64,000 nt of DNA from Bacteriovorax sp. Seq25_V (GTDB lineage: Bacteria; Bdellovibrionota; Bacteriovoracia; Bacteriovoracales; Bacteriovoracaceae). Positions 34,299 to 43,529 of this stretch are shown here, one piece after another; within the stretch, counting starts at the first letter, position 1, and every line of letters starts with the position of its first letter. Position numbers and translations under genes: made by a program. The notes under the pieces were generated by a model. It saw nothing but the letters and a program-made list of their open reading frames with translations. It was not told the DNA's origin and searched no databases. The stretch is taken from positions 487,182 to 551,181 of the forward strand of contig NZ_AUNI01000009.1 in the NCBI RefSeq assembly GCF_000447795.1, in the 5' to 3' direction.

Positions 34299-34868
34299 TC
34301 AGCGAATTTTTTTTTTTAATGGTTTGGATAAGAATGCATTCATTCCAGCTTCTTTGCACTTGATTTGATCTTCTTTGAAAACGTTAGCTGTCATGGCTAC
34401 GATCGTAGGTTGATAGTTGTCAATTTGTCTGATCTCTAAAGTCGTCGTGATTCCATCCATTGCTGGCGACAGAGCATTTGTAGCCAAATTATTGTAGCGT
34501 TAGTAATGCGAGCTTTTGATTCACTACATTGTCTTCGACGATGAGAATATTATATGGAAATTCTTTAGCTAATGTTTTTTCATCGAAATCGATAGCTTCA
34601 TTTTCTGTAGATGTGCTTACTGTCTCAATAGGTATTTCAATCGGAAAAGTTGAGCCTTTTTGAAATACACTTGATACTGAAATGGAGCCGTTTAAAAGTC
34701 TTGTTACCTCTTTTGAAATTGAAAGGCTAAGTCCTGTCCCTCCAAATTTTCGTGTTATTGATGCATCAGCTTGATTAAATGGATTAAAAAGATTTGCAAT
34801 TTTATCTTCTTCGGTTCCAATTCTTTATGACGCTCTTTCTCATTCGCTGGTGTTTTAGGTTTTATCAT
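34299..34868 (-). pseudogene. Remnant of a hybrid sensor histidine kinase / response regulator
   Basis: The minus strand of the 700-bp space between 34241 and 34941 encodes pieces of one protein in different frames. In order: a short N-terminal piece from the ATG at 34868; then the C-terminal part of an ATPase domain (FNPFNQADASITRKFGGTGLSLSI); then the start of a receiver domain (NILIVEDNVVNQKL), ended by a stop at about 34493; then FGYKC in another frame; and last the receiver C-terminus (MDGITTTLEIRQ, IVAMTANVFKEDQ, MNAFLSKPL). The receiver segment holding the phosphoacceptor aspartate and the kinase's histidine box are missing. At least two frameshifts and two deletions have occurred, so this gene is dead. 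Confidence 0.85.
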
Positions 34869-34940
34869 ATTAAGATTTATCAACTTTAATAGTGAAGAAG
34901 TTTAACTTAATGTTGTTTAGACAGGGAATGTAATAGCACT

Positions 34941-35333
34941 ATGAAATACTTTATCGATATAAAAGATGAGTGGAAAACTTTAGTAAAGCAAAAGATGGGT
35001 TCTTATAAAGAGTTAAATGAAGAAGTAGACTTCGATAACCTTGAAGTCGATATTCACAATGCTTCGTGGTGTCCAGATTGCGAAAGGGAGGTGACTGATC
35101 TTTTTGCTTGGTTAAACGTTGTTGAAAGTGATTTGATCAAGTTAAATATTTTTGAATATGAGGATAAGGAACTTTATAAGTCTCAAAAATTGAATGGCTG
35201 CTTATCTATAAAGTGTCTCCCAACAATTATTTTCAAAAAATCTGGTCTAGAGCTACTTAGAGTTGAGGAGATATCCGATAATAACTTTTTAAATGAAATT
35301 CAAAAATTGTATACAAAATTAGGGAAAAAATGA
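34941..35333 (+). CDS. Thioredoxin-like protein
   Basis: A 130-aa cytoplasmic protein (no signal peptide) with a thioredoxin-type active site WCPDC in ASWCPDCEREV (about residues 38-48) and a cis-proline block LPTIIF near residue 93. The WCPDC site recalls thioredoxin-like TRP14/YbbN-type proteins rather than classical WCGPC thioredoxin. Two further cysteines lie in NGCLSIKC. Its stop overlaps the start of the gamma-glutamyltransferase gene by 4 bp, linking it to glutathione or gamma-glutamyl thiol metabolism. Confidence 0.75.
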   Translation: MKYFIDIKDEWKTLVKQKMGSYKELNEEVDFDNLEVDIHNASWCPDCEREVTDLFAWLNVVESDLIKLNIFEYEDKELYKSQKLNGCLSIKCLPTIIFKKSGLELLRVEEISDNNFLNEIQKLYTKLGKK

Positions 35334-37051
35334 AAAATTATTTTTATGTTTTACTATTGTTAAATTTCGTTGCGTGTTCAACAAATAATAAACCAATTCT
35401 TTTAGAAACTGTTAGTGAATTCAAAAAAGAAAACCATTTGGCCACCTCAAAAAAAGCAATGATTGCCACTCAAGGGAAGTATTCAACTTCTGCGGGAGAG
35501 AGAATATACAAATTAGGTGGTAATATTATCGATGTGATGACAGCTGTTTCATTTGTTATCTCTGTTGAAAGACCTCAGTCCACAGGAATTGGTGGGGGAG
35601 GCTTTCTAATGTATCACCATGCTAAGACAGGAAAAACATTTGCCTTCGATTTTAGAGAGAGGGCACCCTTTCTATCCGATTCTCGAATGTTTGTAGATGA
35701 AAAGGGCAATGTAATAAAAAACAAGTCAGTGAATGGAATTTTTTCTGTAGGGACTCCTGGATTGGTCGCCGGTATTTTAGATATTCATAAAAAATACGGT
35801 AAGCTACCGTTAAAAGAGGTTCTGGCGGACTCAATTAAACTCGCAAAAGAAGGAATGATTGTTTATCCAGAGCTTGAAAAGGCTCTAGTTCAAAGAAGGA
35901 ATGTTCTTTGTTTGTATGAAAGCTCTAAAAAGATTTTTTGTCCAAACGGTAACCTTTTAAAGACTGGTGATTTACTAGTACAATCTGATCTCGCAAAAAC
36001 AATTACTCTTATAGCAAAAAAAGGAAAGAAAGAGTTTTATCGTGGTTCTATTGCCAAAAAGATTGTTGCAACTTCAAAAAAATATAAGGGTCTTTTAACA
36101 GATGTTGATTTTGCAAAATATGAAGTGAAAACAAGAGAGCCTGTTGCTGGAACTTATAAAGGAAAAACTATTCTATCAATGTCTCCTCCAAGTTCTGGAG
36201 GGATACATATTATTGAGATTTTAAATATACTAGAAAGATATGATTTGAAGTCGCTTGGGATTTATGACCCTAAGGCGATTCATTTGGTATCCTCGGCGAT
36301 GGAATTAGCATTTGCTGATCGTGCAAAGTATCTTGGTGATAGTGACTTTGTACAAGTTCCAATTCGTGGTCTAACGAATAAAGATTACTCAGATAAACTT
36401 GCTTCAAAAATTAATGAGAACAAGGCATTTTCATTTGATGAAGTAAAAGCTGGTGATGCTCCAAAGTTTGAGCCTGATCATACGACTCACTTTTCGATTA
36501 TGGACAATGAAGGAAATGTCGTTGTTTCAACTCAAACAATCAATGGTTACTTTGGTTCAGGCCTTGTCGCGGAGGGAACTGGGATTGTTTTGAATAATGA
36601 AATGGATGACTTTGCGAATAAAGTTGGTGCACAAAATATCTTTGGTGCAGTTGGCGGTGAGAAAAACCTTGTCGAGCCAGGAAAGAGACCGTTAAGTTCA
36701 ATGTCGCCTACAATTGTCTTTGACGGTAAAAAACCATTGATGGCAGTAGGTACACCAAGTGGAACAAGAATTCTGACTTGTGTTATGCAAACAATTTTGA
36801 ATTATTTTGAATATGAACTTCCTATTTATGATGCGGTAGCGACAGCAAGGTATCATCACCAATGGCGCCCACATTATATCAGATTTGATGAAGGTGCCTT
36901 AACTTCTACAAATCGTGAAGCTCTAGAAAAAATGGGGCATCAGGTTGAAGAGAAGAATCTTGGATGCCGTATTCAAGCTGTTGTGAACGAAGATGGCGAA
37001 CTAATCGGCGTTTCTGATCCTCGTGGCGAGGGGAAAGCTCAAGGGCTGTAA
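35330..37051 (+). CDS. ggt: Gamma-glutamyltransferase, predicted lipoprotein
   Basis: A 573-aa Ntn-hydrolase precursor, typical length. It should self-cleave before Thr385 (TTHFSIMD) into large and small subunits and hydrolyse or transfer the gamma-glutamyl group of glutathione in the periplasm. Family blocks are seen: GGGGFLMYH, RERAPF, GGIHIIEILN, MDDF, and PLSSMSPTIV. The signal peptide ends in a lipobox-like VACS (Cys16), so it is probably lipid-anchored, unlike the soluble E. coli enzyme. It forms an overlapping pair with the thioredoxin-like gene. A 16-bp hairpin lies 35 bp after its stop. Confidence 0.93.
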   Translation: MKNYFYVLLLLNFVACSTNNKPILLETVSEFKKENHLATSKKAMIATQGKYSTSAGERIYKLGGNIIDVMTAVSFVISVERPQSTGIGGGGFLMYHHAKTGKTFAFDFRERAPFLSDSRMFVDEKGNVIKNKSVNGIFSVGTPGLVAGILDIHKKYGKLPLKEVLADSIKLAKEGMIVYPELEKALVQRRNVLCLYESSKKIFCPNGNLLKTGDLLVQSDLAKTITLIAKKGKKEFYRGSIAKKIVATSKKYKGLLTDVDFAKYEVKTREPVAGTYKGKTILSMSPPSSGGIHIIEILNILERYDLKSLGIYDPKAIHLVSSAMELAFADRAKYLGDSDFVQVPIRGLTNKDYSDKLASKINENKAFSFDEVKAGDAPKFEPDHTTHFSIMDNEGNVVVSTQTINGYFGSGLVAEGTGIVLNNEMDDFANKVGAQNIFGAVGGEKNLVEPGKRPLSSMSPTIVFDGKKPLMAVGTPSGTRILTCVMQTILNYFEYELPIYDAVATARYHHQWRPHYIRFDEGALTSTNREALEKMGHQVEEKNLGCRIQAVVNEDGELIGVSDPRGEGKAQGL

Positions 37052-37085
37052 ATATAATCTAGTTAACATGGACATTTTCAAAGAT

Positions 37086-37122
37086 ATCTCCTAAATTGAA
37101 TACTTAATTCAGTTTGGGAGAT
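37086..37122 (+). promoter_or_regulatory. Long hairpin covering the ribosome binding site of the SulP gene
   Basis: Arms at 37086-37101 and 37107-37122 form a 16-bp stem with a 5-base loop. Two of the pairs are G-U in the plus-strand transcript and would be A-C mismatches in the minus-strand transcript, so the structure fits a plus-strand RNA. The GGGAG ribosome binding site of the following gene lies in the 3' arm. A T-rich run begins 6 bases after the stem, inside the first codons, so it might also act as a terminator of the ggt transcript. Confidence 0.6.
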
Positions 37123-37124
37123 TT

Positions 37125-38618
37125 ATGATTTTTTTATCTAAGAAGAAAGATTGGCTTGGAAATATCCGCGGCGATATTTTATCAGGTCTTGTTGTGGCAC
37201 TAGCTCTAATTCCAGAAGCGATTGCATTTTCTATTATTGCAGGTGTTGATCCTAAAATTGGACTGTATGCATCTTTTTCTATTGCTGTAACAATTGCAAT
37301 TGTTGGTGGAAGACCAGGTATGATCTCTGCTGCAACTGGTGCGATGGCGCTTCTCATGGTAACTCTTGTTAAAGATTATGGTCTTGAATACCTATTTGCT
37401 ACGACTATCCTAACTGGAGTCCTCCAGATTATTGCTGGCTATTTGAAACTTGGAAGCCTAATGAGTTTCGTTTCTAAGTCTGTTGTTACTGGTTTTGTTA
37501 ATGCACTCGCTATTTTGATATTCATGGCGCAATTACCGGAACTCACTAATGTAAGCTGGCAGGTTTATGCTATGACGGCTTCAGGACTTGGTATTATTTA
37601 TTTATTTCCATATCTTCCAAAGATTGGAAAAATTATTCCATCTCCACTTGTGTGTATTTTAGTTTTAACAGGTATTTCAAATTATTTGGGCCTTGATATT
37701 AGAACTGTTGGGGATATGGGGAAGCTTCCTGATGCTCTTCCAATTTTTTTAGTTCCAAATATTCCATTTACTCTTGATACGCTGTTAATTATTTTTCCAT
37801 ATGCTGCAGGTCTAACTATTGTAGGTTTACTTGAAACTTTGATGACGGCAACAATTGTTGACGATATGACTGAAACTACCTCTGATGGAAATAGAGAGTG
37901 TAAAGGGCAAGGGATTGCAAATATTGTAACAGGTTTTCTAGGTGGTATGGCCGGTTGTGCGATGATTGGCCAATCAGTTATCAATGTTAAGTCTGGTGGT
38001 CGTGGAAGATTATCAACTCTATTTGCTGGTGTAATGCTTCTGATTATGGTTGTTTTTCTTTCTGAGTGGATTTCTAAAATTCCGATGGCCGCTCTTGTTG
38101 CCGTTATGATTATGGTTTCTATTGGAACATTTAACTGGTCATCATTTAAAAATTTAAAAGTTTATCCAGTATCTACTAATATCGTGATGATTACGACTGT
38201 CGTGGTTGTCGTTTGGACACATAATCTCGCTTATGGAGTATTTGCAGGAGTTCTTCTTGCTTCATTATTTTTTGCAAACAAAATAAGTCACTTCATGTAT
38301 GTTACAACAGAGAAAGATGAGTCTAATGAAACTTTGAAATACGTCATTCATGGCCAAGTCTTTTTTAATTCATCAGATAAATTTATTGCGATGTTTGATT
38401 ATAACAATGTACCTAAGAATGTTTTGATTGATCTTGAAATGGCCCACTTTTGGGACATCTCAGCAGTTGCTGCTCTTGATAAGGTGGTATTAAAACTAAG
38501 GAAAGAGGGCGCGAAGGTTGAGATTAAGGGCTTAAATCAAGCTTCTCAAACAATAATTGACCGCTTTGGTGTACACGATAATCCTGAAGAAATTGACCGT
38601 ATTCTAGGCGGTCATTAA
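37125..38618 (+). CDS. SulP family anion transporter with STAS domain
   Basis: A 497-aa inner-membrane transporter. Residues 1-380 form the SulP membrane domain, with [24 protein letters not shown] near the start and [15 protein letters not shown] near residue 125. Residues about 400-497 are a STAS domain ([24 protein letters not shown] core). Family members carry sulfate, bicarbonate or dicarboxylates; this one resembles the YchM/bicarbonate-type group, but substrate cannot be fixed. Translation may be controlled by the hairpin over its ribosome binding site. It is convergent with a cyclase gene, 3 bp away. Confidence 0.9.
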   Translation: MIFLSKKKDWLGNIRGDILSGLVVALALIPEAIAFSIIAGVDPKIGLYASFSIAVTIAIVGGRPGMISAATGAMALLMVTLVKDYGLEYLFATTILTGVLQIIAGYLKLGSLMSFVSKSVVTGFVNALAILIFMAQLPELTNVSWQVYAMTASGLGIIYLFPYLPKIGKIIPSPLVCILVLTGISNYLGLDIRTVGDMGKLPDALPIFLVPNIPFTLDTLLIIFPYAAGLTIVGLLETLMTATIVDDMTETTSDGNRECKGQGIANIVTGFLGGMAGCAMIGQSVINVKSGGRGRLSTLFAGVMLLIMVVFLSEWISKIPMAALVAVMIMVSIGTFNWSSFKNLKVYPVSTNIVMITTVVVVVWTHNLAYGVFAGVLLASLFFANKISHFMYVTTEKDESNETLKYVIHGQVFFNSSDKFIAMFDYNNVPKNVLIDLEMAHFWDISAVAALDKVVLKLRKEGAKVEIKGLNQASQTIIDRFGVHDNPEEIDRILGGH

Positions 38619-38621
38619 AAA

Positions 38622-40436
38622 CTATTTTAATGTGAGTCGAACCGCCCTCAGTGGTTCGGCTTTTCCTGGGATGTTGAAATTTAACTCTTCAATATCCCAA
38701 TCTCTTAAATAATCATCTGAAAGCAATTTGTAAAATTTTTCACTTATTGCAAGTTGCTGCTCATCTGCTAAAGCTTGTAGTTTTGCAGAGACATTGACTG
38801 TATTTCCAAAATAATCGACGCCAGTATTTTGATTAACTCCAATGGCCTTACCGACATGGGCAGATATTCTAAGATCAAAGTCGAAGTTTGTATGTTTTCT
38901 ATCAAAATATTGATGGAGATTTTTACTCGCTTGGATTGCATGATTTGGTGTGGGAAAAGATGCCATTACTGCATCGCCAATTGTCTTTATGATAACACCT
39001 TCTTGCTCTTCAAATATGCGATAGACATCATCAAAATGAGATTTGACCTGCAAGTAAGCTTCTGTGTCTCCAACTCTTTCATATAGTCTTGTCGAAGACA
39101 CAATATCTGTAAACAGAACAACTTGATCGCCTAGATAGAGTTGAACTCCATTACCAATTTTCTCATCTTTAAAGAAATTTCTAAACTCTCTCAAAGAGAA
39201 AATTTCTGCAGGTTCAAGAAAATAAGGGTTTTTAAAGCGCTTTTCAAGAACAAAAATTTTATCTTCGTTATCATGATTGGTGAAATTTAAATTAAAGTCG
39301 TTGTTAGACTTTATCTCCTGTGGTTCATTTGTCTTCCAATCAATCACTTTACTTTCATTCTTAGATACTGAAATTGAAAGACCCTCAGTTTTTGAGATAC
39401 TTCTCACAATATACTCACCATCTTCAAGACTCAGGTTTTGTGTTATTGTCTGACCGGATTTTATTTTCCACTGGGCATATATTTGTTTTTTCTTCGCTGG
39501 TTCGGCAGCACAAAACTGTAATTCTTTTATTGCCCTAATGTCAGGATTAACTTTGAATGTCACCTCGATCGCGCGCTCAAAATTAGTTTCAAATTGAATC
39601 TTACAAGCATCACACTCATCCATTTTTAGAAGGTTGACGAGATTAGCCGTCTCTGTTCTTGGTCCGTGACAAGAAGGACAAATGATATCCCAACTCAAGT
39701 CAAAAACTTTACAGTGCGACAAAATGATAAAGTTTTTTATTAGCTTCTTAGAATCAATATCCCATTTCTTAGCAAGTTCCTTTACTCTTAAGCGGTAGAG
39801 GTCAAGCTCATCTCCTTCAGAAATTAAAGCTTCTATTTTTTTTAGTAAAGCTCTCTCTAGTCCATTATTAATTGCATTTTGAAGGCGCTGATTAAGAATT
39901 TGTTTTTGATATATTGAAAACTTTGTATTGTTTTGTTCAAAAAAGTGGGGAAGTTGAAGTCCTTTCTGCGCATCAATATCCATTAGTTGTATCAGTTCTG
40001 CGATTTGTCCCATGATCTTCTTTAATCCTAACTTAAAAATAACCTTAGAAAAGAAGTTTGTTGGTATGAATCCCATGTATATGTGGATGGTATTCTCCTC
40101 GAAATAAAAAATGCTATGGTTCTTTTTTGCGAAGCCATGAATGTAGTCTCTGTCCACTACAATACTTTCGCCACGGACCCATTTCCATGGATATTCAATC
40201 CAACTTTGGGGGAAGCCAAGACTCTCTGTGGTGATGATGAGATTTCCATCTTTTTCAAATTCGTCACGATTGGCCATTCCTAGATAGCGATTAATTCTTG
40301 AAGTATCTGAAAGCCATGACCAAAGTAAATTGATATCTCCAGAAACAGGGACCGAGATGATGTGCTCAATAATTTCTTCTCTGTTATCACTTCTTGTTGG
40401 CCATGGGTACTTCTCAAGTAGTTCAATGATTCGCAC
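38622..40436 (-). CDS. Class III nucleotide cyclase with START-like and DUF5939-type N-terminal regions
   Basis: A 604-aa soluble protein if started at GTG 40436, which has AAGGATAAG upstream; a longer frame to 40538 lacks support. Residues about 15-180 look like a START/SRPBCC ligand-binding fold (PVSGDINLLWSWLSD, then VVDRDYIHGF). The middle has a zinc-ribbon-like pair (CPSC, CDAC) as in DUF5939 cyclases. The cyclase domain (about 440-600) has both metal aspartates (FTDIVSS, IGDAVMA), adenine-selecting Lys and Asp (IIKTIGD, DYFGNTVN) and the catalytic Asn. The transition-state arginine position holds Lys (SAKLQ). It should make cAMP in the cytoplasm, perhaps in response to a hydrophobic ligand. 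Confidence 0.85.
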   Translation of the reverse strand: MRIIELLEKYPWPTRSDNREEIIEHIISVPVSGDINLLWSWLSDTSRINRYLGMANRDEFEKDGNLIITTESLGFPQSWIEYPWKWVRGESIVVDRDYIHGFAKKNHSIFYFEENTIHIYMGFIPTNFFSKVIFKLGLKKIMGQIAELIQLMDIDAQKGLQLPHFFEQNNTKFSIYQKQILNQRLQNAINNGLERALLKKIEALISEGDELDLYRLRVKELAKKWDIDSKKLIKNFIILSHCKVFDLSWDIICPSCHGPRTETANLVNLLKMDECDACKIQFETNFERAIEVTFKVNPDIRAIKELQFCAAEPAKKKQIYAQWKIKSGQTITQNLSLEDGEYIVRSISKTEGLSISVSKNESKVIDWKTNEPQEIKSNNDFNLNFTNHDNEDKIFVLEKRFKNPYFLEPAEIFSLREFRNFFKDEKIGNGVQLYLGDQVVLFTDIVSSTRLYERVGDTEAYLQVKSHFDDVYRIFEEQEGVIIKTIGDAVMASFPTPNHAIQASKNLHQYFDRKHTNFDFDLRISAHVGKAIGVNQNTGVDYFGNTVNVSAKLQALADEQQLAISEKFYKLLSDDYLRDWDIEELNFNIPGKAEPLRAVRLTLK

Positions 40437-40553
40437 TGATCTTATCCTTATTTTCGGAGCTATAATGTGTATACTTTTTCGACAGTTTCTAAATAAAAAT
40501 GAAGAATTTTCAACTTGATTGAGACAATTCCTGAGCAATTATATATTGTATGG

Positions 40554-42056
40554 ATGAAGAACTATCTCCTACTAATTACTTTGCTAACGTTTGGGCATTC
40601 TTATGCTTCAGACTACCTTTTAAACACTGAGAAAAAGTGTCATGGTTACAGTAGTGTATCAGTTGGATCTCGCGCGGATAATTGTATCGGGTTAGTTGTT
40701 GATAAAGGTGAAGGACTTTCGAAGCCACGGAAAATAGTTCAGGTCAGTCGCTCTAAATTTATTCTCACTGATATGGTGAACTGGAATCCTAATCGTGGAG
40801 TTCTTTGGTTGTTGGACACATCGAAATCTCAAGATGAGGGAAGACTAACAAAGATATTCTCTGGCCTTAATCTTCCACATGGTCTTCGAATTGGTCATGA
40901 AGGCTTAATTTACGTTGGAGAAGCTCATCAAATTTTTCGTTTTAATTTAGATAATCCTAATGAAACAAAAGAGACGATTATTTCTAATCTACCAACAGGT
41001 GGAAAGCATCCACTAACAGAATTTTTAATCACAAAAGACAATCGTATTATTGTTAATGTCGGTGCACCAAGTGATCAATGCCTCGATGAAAAAGGCAGAC
41101 CAATATATCCATGCCTTGAAGCTAAAAGCGAAGCTCTGATAAGAGAATATTCAATTGATAATGAGGGCAAGGTTAGTCTTCTTGGTAATCTTGCTTATGG
41201 TCTTCGAAATTCGATGGGCCTTATTGAAAATGGACAAGGAGATATCATCCAGTTTAATAATGGTATGGATTTTAGTGACGAAGATGGACCAAATGAAGAA
41301 ATTAATCTTATTACAAAAGATGCCCACTACGGTTGGCCATATTGTTATGAGAATGGAAAGTTAAACGATAATTATAAGAGAACATTTTTTAATAGAAGAG
41401 TTCCAAAAATTGATTGTTCAGACTATGCCAATCCTATTGGCCTACTACCTCCACACTCGGCGCCTCTTGATGCCCAAGTTTATGATGGTGAGATGTTTCC
41501 AGAGTTAAAGGGAAAAGCGATTGTTTCTCTCCATGGTTATAAACCAACAGGGCAAAGAGTCATTGCTGTTGATGTCGAAGGAGATGAGAATATATCATCT
41601 TTTGAAGAGCTTGTTTTTGGTTGGACAGCAGTTGAAGGGATAAGAGCTAAAGGGGCCCCAGTTGGACTGGAAGTTGGTAGTGAAGGAGAAATTTACTTTG
41701 TTGATGATAAGAATAAAACAGTTATGGTTCTAGCAAAGGGAGAGGCAAATACCTCTTCAGGAACAACTATTCAACGAGTTGACTTAAGTTCAGAGTCAGT
41801 TGATAAGTTTAAAAAAGTTCAAGAGCAGGTTTTAAAAAATAAATGTGTCGCCTGCCATTCAAATTTTGCGGGAGAAGCAAAAGAAGTGGCGAAAAATCTA
41901 GTTCGCTCAGGTCTTGTGAAGCCAGATCCTCTAAATAGTGAGTTTTACTTACGCATGTCTGGTGAGAGTGAAAATATGGCAATGCCACCTGGGAATAATG
42001 ATATAATCACTCAAGATGATCTGGAAGTTGTTAGAGAGTGGATTGACTCACTCTAG
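40554..42056 (+). CDS. PQQ-type sugar dehydrogenase with C-terminal cytochrome c domain
   Basis: A 500-aa exported protein starting at ATG 40554, which places the signal peptide at the N-terminus. Residues about 40-400 match the glucose/sorbosone dehydrogenase beta-propeller (LPHGLRIGHEGLIYVGE, GLRNSMGL, HYGWPYCYENG). A single haem c site, CVACH, lies near residue 435, with Met in AMPPGN as likely second axial ligand, so the protein carries its own electron acceptor. It would oxidise aldoses in the periplasm using PQQ. No pqq biosynthesis operon is visible here; the PqqD-like gene at the right end is a stand-alone RRE protein and is not good evidence for PQQ synthesis. Confidence 0.85.
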   Translation: MKNYLLLITLLTFGHSYASDYLLNTEKKCHGYSSVSVGSRADNCIGLVVDKGEGLSKPRKIVQVSRSKFILTDMVNWNPNRGVLWLLDTSKSQDEGRLTKIFSGLNLPHGLRIGHEGLIYVGEAHQIFRFNLDNPNETKETIISNLPTGGKHPLTEFLITKDNRIIVNVGAPSDQCLDEKGRPIYPCLEAKSEALIREYSIDNEGKVSLLGNLAYGLRNSMGLIENGQGDIIQFNNGMDFSDEDGPNEEINLITKDAHYGWPYCYENGKLNDNYKRTFFNRRVPKIDCSDYANPIGLLPPHSAPLDAQVYDGEMFPELKGKAIVSLHGYKPTGQRVIAVDVEGDENISSFEELVFGWTAVEGIRAKGAPVGLEVGSEGEIYFVDDKNKTVMVLAKGEANTSSGTTIQRVDLSSESVDKFKKVQEQVLKNKCVACHSNFAGEAKEVAKNLVRSGLVKPDPLNSEFYLRMSGESENMAMPPGNNDIITQDDLEVVREWIDSL

Positions 42057-42067
42057 GGTGAATCATT

Positions 42068-42277
42068 ATGAATAAAGAAAAAATTAAATCTATTGTTGCA
42101 ATTCTTGGTGGGCTTTTGGGTCTTCTCTACATCCTCAATCCTGGAGCGGGTGTTTTTGAGCTCATTCCAGATAATATACCATTTATTGGTAATCTCGATG
42201 AGGGAGCAGCCGTTCTGCTAATACTTGGTTGCTTGCGTCACTTCAATATTGATCTCACGAAATATTTCAAAAGATAA
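42068..42277 (+). CDS. Small YkvA/DUF1232-like membrane protein
   Basis: A 69-aa protein with two hydrophobic segments (about residues 8-26 and 43-58) separated by FELIPDNIPFIGNLDEGAAV, which matches the core D-x-IPxIGxLDD pattern of DUF1232 (YkvA) proteins. Function of the family is unknown. It starts 11 bp after the dehydrogenase stop with AGGGTG upstream and leads a run of four small genes on the plus strand. Confidence 0.7.
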   Translation: MNKEKIKSIVAILGGLLGLLYILNPGAGVFELIPDNIPFIGNLDEGAAVLLILGCLRHFNIDLTKYFKR

Positions 42278-42298
42278 AAATTAATGTTATAAATTCCT

Positions 42299-42598
42299 AT
42301 GGAAATTATTAGAAAGTACAAGCGTAATGACTGGTGGGATCTTCTCATTGTTATTGAGCAGGAGCTTGAACGCTCTCCTGTGAAAGAAACTTTTATCGAT
42401 CTTTTAGATGAGCTTCGATGGCGTAAAGTTGAATCAATTTCTGAAGGGGCTTCATTTAAAATAAATGCCCCGGCCAAAGACCTCCTCGAGCGATTTGAAA
42501 AGATGATGGAGGAGAACCCAAGCTTCGCAACTGATGAAGATTTGCAAGAAGCAAAGTCAATTGTCGCTGAAATTACTAAGAAAAGGAAAATGGAATGA
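42299..42598 (+). CDS. Small soluble protein of unknown function
   Basis: A 99-aa charged, mostly helical protein with no signal peptide, membrane segment or cysteine. It begins at ATG 42299, 21 bp after the preceding stop, and overlaps the start of the DUF445-like gene by 4 bp, which supports it being real. I do not recognise a family. Confidence 0.6.
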   Translation: MEIIRKYKRNDWWDLLIVIEQELERSPVKETFIDLLDELRWRKVESISEGASFKINAPAKDLLERFEKMMEENPSFATDEDLQEAKSIVAEITKKRKME

Positions 42599-43293
42599 AT
42601 AAGAGTTTAGTTACAAATTTATTATCAATTGTTCTAATTGGTGTTGGCTATATTTCACCAGTCTATGGTCCACAGTTGAAAACGATGGGGCTATACGCAT
42701 TCTCTGGAGCGATTACTAATTGGCTCGCGATTCATATGCTATTTGAGAAGGTTCCTGGGCTTTATGGCTCAGGAATTGTGACAGAGCGATTTACTGAATT
42801 CAAGCAAGGCATTCGAAATTTGATGATGAATCAATTCTTTACTAAAGAGAACTTTGAAAAATTTATGAAGAGCAATTCACAGAGTTTGTTGAAGATTGAA
42901 GAAGAGTCTGTGATGGCCGCGATTGATTTTGACAAGGTATTCACAAAGCTCAAAAGTGCTATTATGAATTCACAATTTGGTGGAATGCTTGCAATGTTTG
43001 GCGGAGAAGCGGCCCTTGAGCCACTTAGGCCTCAGTTTGAAGCAAAGTTTAAAGAAATCATCGCTGAGATGCTACAAGATGAAAACTTTATTTCTAATTT
43101 AACCCAAAAAGGGGAGCAGAGCACGAGTATGTCTGACAGTGTTGAAGAAATGGTTGACGGTAGACTTAACGAACTTACACCTGTAATGGTTAAAGAAATA
43201 ATTCAAGAGATGATTAGAGAACACCTTGGCTGGCTCGTTGTTTGGGGCGGAGTCTTTGGAGCACTAATCGGACTTGGAACTACATTTATCTAG
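42595..43293 (+). CDS. DUF445-like membrane protein
   Basis: A 232-aa protein with membrane segments at both ends (about residues 8-25 and 30-48, then 212-230) and a charged helical middle. The NWLAIHMLFEKVPGLYGSGIV block near residue 43 is the signature of DUF445 (YheB-like) proteins, where it forms the N-terminal hairpin. It is shorter than usual members (about 380 aa). Function of the family is unknown. Start overlaps the upstream gene by 4 bp; the VF530-like gene follows after 6 bp. Confidence 0.75.
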   Translation: MNKSLVTNLLSIVLIGVGYISPVYGPQLKTMGLYAFSGAITNWLAIHMLFEKVPGLYGSGIVTERFTEFKQGIRNLMMNQFFTKENFEKFMKSNSQSLLKIEEESVMAAIDFDKVFTKLKSAIMNSQFGGMLAMFGGEAALEPLRPQFEAKFKEIIAEMLQDENFISNLTQKGEQSTSMSDSVEEMVDGRLNELTPVMVKEIIQEMIREHLGWLVVWGGVFGALIGLGTTFI

Positions 43294-43299
43294 GTATAT

Positions 43300-43524
43300 A
43301 TGACAGAACAAAAAAACAATCCTTTACATGGAAAGAGTTTGAAATCTATTCTTGAAGAACTAGTTGAAAAATTAGGCTTCGAAGAGCTTGGGAGGGTTGT
43401 AAAAATTAATTGTTTTATAAATGATCCAAGTATTCAGTCGAGCTTGAAGTTTCTAAGAAAGACACCTTGGGCAAGAGAGAAAGTTGAGAAGCTCTATGTA
43501 AGGCTTCTCAACATGGATAAGTAA
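43300..43524 (+). CDS. VF530-family DNA-binding protein (DUF2132)
   Basis: A 74-aa protein matching the VF530/DUF2132 family along its whole length: [20 protein letters not shown] at the start, then the [30 protein letters not shown] block. The structure of the founding protein from Vibrio is of a helical fold thought to bind DNA. It ends the small-gene run and is convergent with yebC, leaving 5 bp between stops. Confidence 0.88.
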   Translation: MTEQKNNPLHGKSLKSILEELVEKLGFEELGRVVKINCFINDPSIQSSLKFLRKTPWAREKVEKLYVRLLNMDK

Positions 43525-43529
43525 TTTGA

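Noticed and set aside
34156..34368. 70-codon frame across the terminator at 34250
   Set aside because: Passes through a strong intrinsic terminator and overlaps a real gene in another frame.
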